Position numbers and translations under genes: made by a program
Source: Robiginitomaculum sp.
GTDB lineage: Bacteria; Pseudomonadota; Alphaproteobacteria; Caulobacterales; Maricaulaceae
Assembly (NCBI GenBank): GCA_002733735.2
Contig: NVWT02000007.1
Coordinates: 90,633 to 96,532 of the forward strand
Direction: 5' to 3'
Length of the DNA stretch: 5,900 bases
Shown: one piece after another, positions 1 through 5,755 of the stretch
Layout of the letters: every line of letters begins with the position of its first letter
How positions within the stretch are numbered: position 1 is the first letter of the stretch
The notes under the pieces: generated by a model
What the model saw: only the letters and a program-made list of their open reading frames with translations
What the model was told of the DNA's origin: nothing
The model's database searches: none

Positions 1-69
1 CACCTGACTTTATTTTTGTTGGTTTTTGTGTTATACATTTTCTTCCGTAGCGTTAAGTGCGAGTATTTT

Positions 70-98
70 GTGACAAAATGTTTATCAACAAGGATATT
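70..98 (+). promoter_or_regulatory. Candidate carD promoter
   Basis: A -35-like GTGACA (70-75; 5 of 6 matches to TTGACA) is followed after 17 nt by GATATT (93-98; 4 of 6 matches to TATAAT). The -35 overlaps a perfect 6-bp inverted repeat, ATTTTG-TGA-CAAAAT (65-79), which could bind a regulator. This is motif matching only, in AT-rich DNA where chance matches are common. Confidence 0.3.
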
Positions 99-172
99 TA
101 ATCCAAGCGTTTTGCTTTTCGCTTTTTAAAACCAACAATTAAAAAATTCCAATCAAGCAATAGTTTGATGAG

Positions 173-189
173 GGTTGTTTTGTACAACC
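173..189. repeat. Short inverted repeat in carD leader
   Basis: GGTTGT (173-178) and ACAACC (184-189) form a perfect 6-bp inverted repeat with a 5-nt spacer, about 45 nt before the carD start. It could be a protein-binding dyad or a small hairpin in the leader RNA. No function is recognised, and it may be chance. Confidence 0.25.
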
Positions 190-233
190 TTTCCAAATTA
201 TCGAGATAAAACATAAATTGAAGAGAACAAATA

Positions 234-755
234 ATGGCTAAAAAACTTGCTTCTAAAACTTTTAAACCAAAAGATTATATTGTTTACCCAGCACACGGCG
301 TTGGCCGGGTGACCAGTATCGTTGTCGAGCATATCGCCGGCATTGATATGGAGGTTTACGTTGTAGATTTCCCGCAAGACAAAATGACTTTAAGAGTTCC
401 AACCGCACGAGCAGCTACTACTGGCATGCGAGCTTTGGCGTCTAATGTGGTGATGGAAGATGCTGTCGAGACATTAAAGGGTAAGCCGAAAGTTAAACGT
501 ACTATGTGGAGTAGGCGAGCGCAGGAATATGAAGCTAAGATCAATTCTGGTGATTTAATCTGGATTGCCGAAGTGGTGCGTGATTTGCACCGCAATGATG
601 ATCAACCGGAACAGTCATATTCTGAACGGCAATTATACGAGTCAGCCATTGATCGCATGGCGCGGGAAGTGGCAGCGGTGAAAAAAATCGAGTGCGAAGT
701 AGCATTTGATGAATTAACCGAAACGCTTGTAAACAAAACAGTTGAAGCTGCTTAA
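234..755 (+). CDS. carD: CarD/CdnL-family transcriptional regulator
   Basis: This 173-residue cytoplasmic protein belongs to the CarD_CdnL_TRCF family. These proteins bind the RNA polymerase beta subunit and stabilise the open promoter complex, notably at rRNA and other growth-related promoters. Residues ~12-70 form the Tudor-like polymerase-interacting domain: it opens with DYIVYPAHGVGRV, and MTLRVPTARA sits at 51-60. Residues ~75-165 are the helical DNA-binding domain, with KRTMWSRRAQEYEAKINSGD at 88-107. Trp92 aligns with the conserved tryptophan that wedges into the upstream edge of the -10 element in studied CarD proteins. The length and the SYSERQLYE segment (128-136) fit alphaproteobacterial CdnL. 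The start is supported by GAAGAGA about 7 nt upstream. The gene stands alone on the plus strand and ends at the hairpin at 777-821. Family assignment is near certain; the regulon cannot be read from the sequence. Confidence 0.96.
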   Translation: MAKKLASKTFKPKDYIVYPAHGVGRVTSIVVEHIAGIDMEVYVVDFPQDKMTLRVPTARAATTGMRALASNVVMEDAVETLKGKPKVKRTMWSRRAQEYEAKINSGDLIWIAEVVRDLHRNDDQPEQSYSERQLYESAIDRMAREVAAVKKIECEVAFDELTETLVNKTVEAA

Positions 756-776
756 TTATCCTTAAAGTATCTGCAT

Positions 777-821
777 TGAATAAAGCCCTTGTGAGCATAT
801 TGCTCGCAAGGGCTTTATTCA
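777..821. terminator. Bidirectional intrinsic terminator (carD / nuclease gene)
   Basis: The arms 777-797 and 801-821 pair over 21 bp with a 3-nt loop (TAT). The only non-Watson-Crick pair is a G-U wobble (792 with 806). The GC-rich core is flanked by AAATAA/TTTATT, so each strand carries a short T-rich tract after the core, as expected for a terminator shared by convergent genes. It starts 21 nt after the carD stop. Its right arm includes the TAA stop (815-817) and most of the last sense codon of the convergent nuclease-like gene. Confidence 0.85.
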
Positions 822-1612
822 TTATCAAGGATTTGTAATTGCGAAACATGGTTTAGCCACAAGCTAGGGCCATTGCTGGACTTAATCAAACCGCGCACCC
901 GCACTCTTGCACCGGATAAGCCAGACAAATTAATCCCAGCTTTGCTAAATTTTCTAGCGATTTTTTTAGTTGCTTGCGCGGTAAAATCCGTGCGCCAATC
1001 AGCACCAAAATTCAAATAATTCATTTTGCGAGTGCTGGCGGCATCAACAATTTCACCCTCGACTATTTGAAAACTACCGCGTGCAGAAGTAATAGTTTGC
1101 GGTGTGCGAATGGCATAAAAACCCCGCGCCCAAATACCGGTTTTTTGATGACGTGCCTGCTCTTCGATTGCCAACATTTTAGTGATCCTGTTATCATCAT
1201 CAGACCAGATACGCACCCGCCCCATACCGCGCTCAAGCATTTCACCTTGCAGCCATTTTTGATCGCGGCCGATCAATACGTGCGCCCGTACCCGCCCAAA
1301 CCTATCCGGACTTGCGGCAACAAACGAAAGCTCTTGTCCGGCGATTAAGTCATGTAGGAGTTGTTTTGCTGTTGCCGACAATGGTTGCGCAACTGCATCA
1401 CCAATGGCCATGCGCGGTGCATCCATGCCGGTTAAACGTATCCGCCGACCATCTTCTAATATGAAGCTGTCGCCGCTGATTATATGTTGGGCTTTGCCAT
1501 TTTGAAGAAAATTCTTACTAAGGTTTTCTTGCGCGAAAACCGGTTTACAAAATGCGCTTGTAAGGCCGGTGGCCCCTAGTCCCAACCATATATGTCGGCG
1601 AGTTAGTAGCAT
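815..1612 (-). CDS. Tat-exported SNase-like (thermonuclease-fold) protein
   Basis: This 265-residue protein has a staphylococcal-nuclease-like OB-fold domain and is probably periplasmic or secreted. The N-terminus TRRHIWLGLG (4-13), a hydrophobic stretch and the likely cleavage site PVFA|QE (after 27) form a twin-arginine-type signal peptide. SNase landmarks are SGD (47-49, Asp49 as a calcium ligand), RRIRLTGMDAP (56-66, Arg59 equivalent to nuclease Arg35, Asp64 to Asp40) and DRFGR (103-107, Arg107 equivalent to Arg87). The catalytic glutamate after DAP is Arg67 here, so nuclease activity is doubtful. Residues ~180-262 are an additional domain, with YLNFGADWRTDFTA at 199-212 and ending in GARVRVRGLI...NGP...LNH; alphaproteobacterial relatives have a similar domain. 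The start at 1612 is chosen because the signal peptide begins there and AGGAA lies 7 nt upstream. An in-frame ATG at 1678 would add 22 residues read from a pseudogene in another frame. No strong terminator separates it from copB. Confidence 0.85.
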   Translation of the reverse strand: MLLTRRHIWLGLGATGLTSAFCKPVFAQENLSKNFLQNGKAQHIISGDSFILEDGRRIRLTGMDAPRMAIGDAVAQPLSATAKQLLHDLIAGQELSFVAASPDRFGRVRAHVLIGRDQKWLQGEMLERGMGRVRIWSDDDNRITKMLAIEEQARHQKTGIWARGFYAIRTPQTITSARGSFQIVEGEIVDAASTRKMNYLNFGADWRTDFTAQATKKIARKFSKAGINLSGLSGARVRVRGLIKSSNGPSLWLNHVSQLQILDNE

Positions 1613-1622
1613 TTTGGCATTC

Positions 1623-1733
1623 CTATTTTGTATCTTCGGGCACCAAAGTTTCACGCACCGGATTATTCCTCCACACATACCATGAATAAATAACGACGAT
1701 CAATGCCGATACAGTTGATCCACCAACTAAAAC
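1623..1733 (-). pseudogene. 3' remnant of a second sdpI-like gene
   Basis: On the minus strand this stretch encodes an SdpI C-terminus in an unbroken frame: GGSTVSALIVVIYSWYVW, then RNNPVRETLVPEDTK and a TAG stop (1625-1623). The intact sdpI gene at 4770-5471 ends GGSLATPLIAVIYSWYVW, then KNDPVRETLVPEEE. At DNA level 1635-1705 matches 4779-4849 at 65 of 71 positions, and GATCCACC recurs beyond that at the same spacing. Upstream, the frame runs a few more codons (AKSGLR) and meets a TGA at 1754-1752, so no start or body of the gene remains. The protein changes are mild (K/R, D/N, A/V), so the fragment derives from a separate functional homologue rather than a recent exact copy. Its stop codon abuts the ribosome binding site of the nuclease-like gene, suggesting the two were once adjacent in one operon. 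Confidence 0.85.
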
Positions 1734-1792
1734 CCTCAAACCAGACTTGGCTCAAAGGTTCTAGGAAACAGTAATTTGCCAGAAGCTGGGTG

Positions 1793-2677
1793 TTAATACC
1801 AAGTTCGTATACCTATTAAGAACACTACTTTATCTGTACCACCACCAGCGGCTCTTATAATTTGTGCTGTATCACCTAAACTTTTTTGCCACTCGACACC
1901 GACATAAGGTGCAAATTCGCGTTTAGCTTCGTAGCGCAATCTCAGACCTAAAGCAAGGTTAGTGAACCCGGCACCGGTGCTAAGTTCAGGAATGTCTTGA
2001 GCCGAAAATCCAATTTCCCCGCGTGGTTGCAAAATAAGGCGCTGATTTAGAAAGAAATCATATTCTGCTTCAACGCTAGAGGTTAAATCGCCTTTGCTGC
2101 TCAAGAAAACGGCGGCATCGACCTCAAACCAATAGGGTGCCAGACCTTGTATGCCAGCAACGGCATGGGTGCGACCTTTGGGGGCAAAATCATAGCGTAT
2201 TCCCGTTTGTAAATCCCAAAATCTGGATATGGGCTTTGACCACAGAGCCTGAATTTCCGCATCTTCAATTTCATTGCTGCCAAAGCCGTATTCGCCCTCG
2301 GTTTTGATCCATAACTTGTTCTCATCGGTACCGTACCAGCCTTGGGCATCCCAAATAAAGTTGTCTTCTCCATTTGTAATTTGAGTTTCCAAACGGTCAG
2401 CCATAATGAACGAGCTTTTCAACCCGCCCATTGTCTCGATTTCGTGGGCGCGGGCTTTGGCCATAGCGTCTGCGCCCCAATATTTATCGGCCATCGACCA
2501 GGGCTTGTCGGAGGTCTCTTGCGTGGTGGTTTCTGTAACCTCTGTAGTTTCTATCGTTTCCATTTTGGTCATATCATGCCCGGCATGTGGGTCACTAACG
2601 TCCTGTGCCAAGGCGGTATTTGCCGCTCCGAATAAAGCGATACAAGAGACGAGGAGGGTTTGTTTTAAATTGCTCAT
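1793..2677 (-). CDS. copB: CopB/PcoB-family outer-membrane copper resistance protein
   Basis: This 294-residue CopB-family protein is a beta-barrel thought to sit in the outer membrane and to work with CopA in copper sequestration or export. Residues 1-24 are a Sec signal peptide with a likely ALA|QD cleavage site. The mature N-terminus carries DPHAGHDMTKME (29-40), a short His/Met copper-binding segment, then a Thr/Glu-rich linker (~40-57). The barrel domain runs from ~75 to the end. It includes MADRLETQ (92-99), WDAQGWYGTDENKLWIKTEG (109-128), the typical CopB WSKPISRFWDLQTGIRYD (146-163), and PYVGVEW (257-263). The chain ends RTWY with an aromatic residue, consistent with an outer-membrane insertion signal. 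Its ATG overlaps the copA stop (ATGA, 4 nt), with GGGAG 10 nt upstream inside copA, so translation is probably coupled. The N-terminal Met/His region is short compared with Pseudomonas CopB. Confidence 0.95.
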   Translation of the reverse strand: MSNLKQTLLVSCIALFGAANTALAQDVSDPHAGHDMTKMETIETTEVTETTTQETSDKPWSMADKYWGADAMAKARAHEIETMGGLKSSFIMADRLETQITNGEDNFIWDAQGWYGTDENKLWIKTEGEYGFGSNEIEDAEIQALWSKPISRFWDLQTGIRYDFAPKGRTHAVAGIQGLAPYWFEVDAAVFLSSKGDLTSSVEAEYDFFLNQRLILQPRGEIGFSAQDIPELSTGAGFTNLALGLRLRYEAKREFAPYVGVEWQKSLGDTAQIIRAAGGGTDKVVFLIGIRTWY

Positions 2678-4617
2678 TTGTTCATATCTCCCATATCTGC
2701 GTGGTTCATTTGCGAGTGATCCACATCTTCCATATCGTCCATATCCATTTTCATTTTTGAGCGGTCGATCTTGGAGTGGTCTATTCTTGTTTCGCCGTGG
2801 TTCATCTTGGAGTGATCCATCATGCTGTGATCCATTTTTGGATTATTCGGATCTTTGGGTAGCAGTGTCACAACCTGGAACATGCCTGCCAGCATGTGGA
2901 AGAATAAATGACAATGAAAAGCCCAGTCGCCCACATGTTCGGCCGAGATATCCCATGACTGTTTTTCGCCCGGCTTGACTATCATAGTATGTTTGCGTGG
3001 TTTGTGATTTTTAGATCCGTTAACAACGTCGAAAAACATGCCGTGTAGGTGAATCGGGTGCGGCATCATCGTGTTGTTGATCAAGGTCAACCTGACACGC
3101 TCACCTTCATAAAACTTGATAGGGTCATAAACATGGGTGAATTTTTTGCCGTTAAATGACCACATATAACGCTCCATATTGGAGGTAAGATGCAAAACAA
3201 TTTCCCGTTCCGGTTCGCGGGTGTCCGGGTTGGGATCGAGCGAACGCAGGTCGGCATATTTCAAAGTCCTGTGCGGGACATTTTCAAGGCCAATACCTGC
3301 TTCGTGCAGGCGGCTAACAGGCATTGCAGCAACATTGACAACACCGGGGCCGCGTTTGATCTTGGTTTCAAGAACCTCGCCTGATCCCATATTCATTTTG
3401 CTGTGATCCATGCCCGCCATATCGTCACCACTCATATCCATTTGCGAGTGATCCATTTTTGAATGATCCACCTCACCGCCGGACATATCCATAGATCCGT
3501 GATCCATGCCCATATCTTTCATGGTCAGAAGCGGCTTTTCGCGAAGTGCCGGAACGGTTGCCCGCATGCCGGGTTTGGGGCCAAATGTTGCGACCACCTG
3601 TCCTGAGCGATCAAGGCTTTCAGCGACAAAAGCAAAAGCTCTGGCTTCAGTTGGTTCAATGATCACATCATAGGTTTCCGCCACACCTATCTGAAATTCA
3701 TCTATTTCAAGCGGCCTAACATTCAGCCCGTCCGCTTGCACAATTGTCATGGGTAGGCCGGGGATGCGGATATTAAACATAGACATGGAAGCGGCGTTGA
3801 TAATGCGCAAACGTACCCGCTCGCCCGGCGTAAACACACCGTTCCAGTTATCCTCGGTGCCACGCCCGTTGATCAAATAGGTATAGGTCGCGCCGGTAAT
3901 GTCGGAAATATCGGTTTGCGCCATACGCATTCTGTTCCAGGCGGCGCGTTGTTTCATGGTGGCACCAAAGCCGTTCTTTTTGGCGTCCCGCCTAAAGTCA
4001 GACAATGTACGTTTTTGGAAATTGAAACCATCAGCCATGCTTTTAAGCTTGCGAAACAATTTCATGGGATGGGTAAATGTCCAATCGGCAATGACAATCA
4101 CATATTCCCGGTCATACTTTACCGGGTCAGTGCCTTTAGGGTCGATAATCATCGGCCCGTACATACCAAGCGGTTCTTGCAGCCCGGAATGGGAATGATA
4201 CCAATAAGTGCCGTTTTGTGGCACGGAATATTTATACTGGAAAGTTTCGCCTGGCTTGATACCGGGGAAAGACACGCCCGGAACCCCGTCCATATGGAAC
4301 GGCACCAAAAGCCCGTGCCAATGAATGGAGGTGGTCTCTTTGAGTGTATTTTTGACGTTAAGCGTAATTTCTTGCCCTTCGGTAAATCGTATCAACGGCG
4401 AGGGAATGGCACCGTTAATACCCACGGCCATGCCAGGGCGGCCATTGATGCGCACCGGGAACTCCCCGACCGTCAAATCATAGTTGGTGCCGCTAAGAGC
4501 AGGAATGCCCAAATTACCTTCATCGGCTGATCTAGCCCAGGCCGGAACAAGACCCGTAAGGCCAAGGAAAGCACCACCGCCAGCGGCGGTTTGTATTAAA
4601 CGTCTACGACTTAGCAT
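2674..4617 (-). CDS. copA: CopA/PcoA-family multicopper oxidase (copper resistance)
   Basis: This 647-residue periplasmic multicopper oxidase belongs to a family that oxidises Cu(I) to less toxic Cu(II) and binds copper. SRRRLIQ (3-9) and a hydrophobic run with AWA|RS (after 28) form a Tat signal, as expected for an enzyme exported folded. All copper ligands are present: HWHG (99-102) and HSH (141-143) in the first cupredoxin domain, HPIHLHG (520-526) and HCHLFFHMLAGM (568-579) in the last. These supply the T2/T3 cluster and the T1 site (His520, Cys569, His574, Met579). Residues 366-412 are a Met/His/Asp-rich segment with DHSKM-type repeats, as in other CopA proteins. A second array fills the tail (594-647), making the protein longer than PcoA (about 605 residues). 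GGAG lies 5 nt before the ATG. It is the first gene of copAB and differs from the P-type ATPase also called CopA. Confidence 0.98.
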   Translation of the reverse strand: MLSRRRLIQTAAGGGAFLGLTGLVPAWARSADEGNLGIPALSGTNYDLTVGEFPVRINGRPGMAVGINGAIPSPLIRFTEGQEITLNVKNTLKETTSIHWHGLLVPFHMDGVPGVSFPGIKPGETFQYKYSVPQNGTYWYHSHSGLQEPLGMYGPMIIDPKGTDPVKYDREYVIVIADWTFTHPMKLFRKLKSMADGFNFQKRTLSDFRRDAKKNGFGATMKQRAAWNRMRMAQTDISDITGATYTYLINGRGTEDNWNGVFTPGERVRLRIINAASMSMFNIRIPGLPMTIVQADGLNVRPLEIDEFQIGVAETYDVIIEPTEARAFAFVAESLDRSGQVVATFGPKPGMRATVPALREKPLLTMKDMGMDHGSMDMSGGEVDHSKMDHSQMDMSGDDMAGMDHSKMNMGSGEVLETKIKRGPGVVNVAAMPVSRLHEAGIGLENVPHRTLKYADLRSLDPNPDTREPEREIVLHLTSNMERYMWSFNGKKFTHVYDPIKFYEGERVRLTLINNTMMPHPIHLHGMFFDVVNGSKNHKPRKHTMIVKPGEKQSWDISAEHVGDWAFHCHLFFHMLAGMFQVVTLLPKDPNNPKMDHSMMDHSKMNHGETRIDHSKIDRSKMKMDMDDMEDVDHSQMNHADMGDMNK

Positions 4618-4651
4618 GGTGACTCCGTTTGAGAAATATAAATGTATGCTA

Positions 4652-4682
4652 CTTGATACTCTTTGGAGTAGAATCTATCAAG
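4652..4682 (-). promoter_or_regulatory. Candidate copAB promoter inside a dyad
   Basis: On the minus strand TTGATA (4681-4676) is a good -35 match. After exactly 17 nt comes TATCAA (4658-4653), a moderate -10. The two elements are arms of a perfect 7-bp inverted repeat (CTTGATA/TATCAAG in plus-strand order). A smaller 5-bp repeat, TACTC-CAAA-GAGTA (4670-4657), lies within the spacer and overlaps the -10 by two bases. Transcription would start about 25 nt before the copA ATG. A dyad between -35 and -10 recalls MerR/CueR-controlled copper promoters, but the 17-bp spacing and half-sites do not match the usual CueR pattern. No regulator gene is in the window. Confidence 0.45.
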
Positions 4683-4697
4683 ATACTAAACCTTTCA

Positions 4698-4740
4698 ATC
4701 ACCTACATGTGATGCTTTTACGGGTCGTTAGATAATTATC
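4698..4740. promoter_or_regulatory. Two small dyads upstream of copA promoter
   Basis: ATCAC-CTACAT-GTGAT (4698-4713) is a perfect 5-bp inverted repeat with a 6-nt spacer, about 17 nt upstream of the candidate -35. GATAATTATC (4731-4740) is a perfect 10-bp palindrome between sdpI and copA. Both could bind a regulator. Neither is followed by a T-tract on the minus strand that would make it a convincing terminator for sdpI. Functions are not recognised. Confidence 0.3.
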
Positions 4741-4769
4741 AAATTCCAGCAATTAGGTATATAATGCTT

Positions 4770-5471
4770 CTATTCTTCTTCGGGTACCAAAGTTTCACGC
4801 ACCGGATCATTCTTCCACACATACCATGAATAGATAACTGCGATCAATGGTGTAGCTAAAGATCCACCGACAAGGATGCCTACAGAAACATTAGCAGGCG
4901 CAATAAATGCCGATATGATACTTAGCAAGCCGGTAGCCACAAACAACCAGCCGGTTAGCCGGTGGGTTTTGTCCCACGAAAGATCAGATGACAGTGTCCA
5001 TGGGGTACGTATTCCCATAAACCAATTTGGACGAATTTTCCCCATGACCGCGCCAATAGCGGCAAAAAACCCGCCAGACAGAATTATAAGAGCCTTGATC
5101 ATTCCGGATCCGCCACCAACATCGGCAATGTTGATGGTTTTGGTGGCACTTAAAACAATCGTAAAATGGGAAAATACTAATATCACTAAAGTACCAATCC
5201 ATACGACCAGATAAGGCATGGAAGAACGAAGTAAATTGCGCTTTCTTGGGTCAAGTTTTGGAACAATAGTCAACAATAATGCAATTCCAATAGTCATGCC
5301 CGGCATCATCCATAATACAGTTGCCCGGCCACTAAACCCGTTGGCTACGCCATTTACATCCCAGTGAGTGGCAAATTGCTCGCCTGCGGGTAATTGCCCC
5401 ATTGCCCAAATACTTAGAGCCACCATGATGCCGATCATGATCAGGCTGGCTAATAATCCTTTGAATATCAT
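4770..5471 (-). CDS. sdpI: SdpI-family membrane protein (DUF1648 + SdpI domains)
   Basis: This 233-residue inner-membrane protein has about six predicted helices (roughly 3-23, 51-70, 86-107, 122-143, 171-190 and 194-218). The first helix and the loop HWDVNGVANGFSGR (36-49) form the DUF1648 domain. NWFMGIRTPWTLSSDLSWDK (149-168), followed by THRLTGWLF (169-177), is the SdpI signature. In Bacillus subtilis, SdpI gives immunity to the SdpC toxin and sequesters the repressor SdpR at the membrane. In proteobacteria the substrate or signal is generally unknown and no SdpC-like toxin is visible here, so the symbol denotes family only. The gene starts 2 nt after the sdpR stop, with AAAGGAG 7 nt before its ATG, so the two form one transcription unit. 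Its 3' end is duplicated as a fragment at 1623-1733. Whether copA is also transcribed from the sdpR promoter cannot be told. Confidence 0.9.
   Translation of the reverse strand: MIFKGLLASLIMIGIMVALSIWAMGQLPAGEQFATHWDVNGVANGFSGRATVLWMMPGMTIGIALLLTIVPKLDPRKRNLLRSSMPYLVVWIGTLVILVFSHFTIVLSATKTINIADVGGGSGMIKALIILSGGFFAAIGAVMGKIRPNWFMGIRTPWTLSSDLSWDKTHRLTGWLFVATGLLSIISAFIAPANVSVGILVGGSLATPLIAVIYSWYVWKNDPVRETLVPEEE
4779..4868 (-). repeat. Direct repeat: sdpI 3' end (copy inside intact gene)
   Basis: This segment of the intact sdpI gene is the partner of 1635-1724. Positions 4779-4849 and 1635-1705 agree at 65 of 71 bases. An 11-nt divergent stretch follows without any gap, then GATCCACC in both copies. 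The two copies have the same orientation and are offset by 3,144 bp, so they flank the copAB genes as imperfect direct repeats. Confidence 0.85.
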
Positions 5472-5473
5472 TA

Positions 5474-5749
5474 CTAGTCTCCTTTTGTTACATCATTAGA
5501 AAATATGGCCATTACTGCAGCGATCGCGTCTTCTGCTGCGCCAGAATTAAGACGATAGCGTATCTCGGTTCCATGGCGTTCTGCATGAACCAATCCAGCT
5601 GCTTTTAGTGTTTTTAGGTGCGCGGTTAAACTTGGCCATGCCATGTCAAATGGCTCCAGCAAGGCGCCGGAAGTCAGCGGCCCAGCACGAAGCATTTTAA
5701 GAATTTGCCTTCTTACCGGGTGGGCTAAAGCTTTGAAAGTATTGTTCAT
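5474..5749 (-). CDS. sdpR: ArsR-type winged-helix repressor, SdpR-like
   Basis: This 91-residue DNA-binding protein of the ArsR/SmtB superfamily sits directly before an SdpI protein, the arrangement of SdpR-SdpI pairs. The N-terminus FKALAHPVRRQILKML (5-20) is the family's first helix. WPSLTAHLKTLKAAGLV (38-54) is the recognition-helix region, and HAERHGTEIRYRLN (55-68) the beta-wing. There are no cysteines, so the ELCVCDL-type metal site of ArsR/CadC sensors is absent and metal sensing is unlikely despite the copper genes downstream. In B. subtilis the repressor is released from DNA when SdpI holds it at the membrane; the same logic is an inference here. No Shine-Dalgarno is seen, but a promoter fits so close to the ATG that a leaderless mRNA is likely. 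A palindrome overlapping the -35 suggests autorepression. Confidence 0.9.
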   Translation of the reverse strand: MNNTFKALAHPVRRQILKMLRAGPLTSGALLEPFDMAWPSLTAHLKTLKAAGLVHAERHGTEIRYRLNSGAAEDAIAAVMAIFSNDVTKGD

Positions 5750-5755
5750 GAAGCT

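Larger units (their letters stand above)
1..233 (+). other. Non-coding leader upstream of carD
   Basis: No plausible gene is visible here on either strand. The stretch is strongly AT-rich with several T-runs. It holds a candidate promoter (70-98), a dyad over its -35 (65-79) and a second small dyad (173-189). The ribosome binding site GAAGAGA ends about 7 nt before the carD ATG. If the candidate promoter is right, the carD transcript has an untranslated leader of roughly 130 nt. I recognise no riboswitch family in it. Confidence 0.6.

Noticed and set aside
82..90. TTATCAACA, one base from a DnaA box
   Set aside because: It is a single box without neighbours, an AT-rich unwinding array or replication genes, so no origin is supported.
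105..127. AAGCG...CGCTT followed by TTT as a possible terminator for an upstream gene
   Set aside because: Only 5 pairs with a 10-nt loop in a T-rich region; too weak to support.
126..142. TTAA-N-TTAA resembling a CtrA site
   Set aside because: The spacer is 9 nt instead of the 7 nt required for the CtrA consensus.
1779..1790. CCAG-AAG-CTGG hairpin just after copB as a terminator
   Set aside because: Only a 4-bp stem and no T-tract on the minus strand, so it is not a credible terminator.
2406..2978. Long plus-strand open frame opposite copB/copA (also 3916-4530 and others opposite copA)
   Set aside because: They lie wholly antisense to genes with clear family motifs, show no recognisable domain and have no good ribosome binding site. 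They are frame shadows.
1623..4868. Insertion sequence or composite transposon around copAB
   Set aside because: The flanking repeats are gene-derived direct repeats, not inverted terminal repeats, and no transposase or integrase is present in the window.
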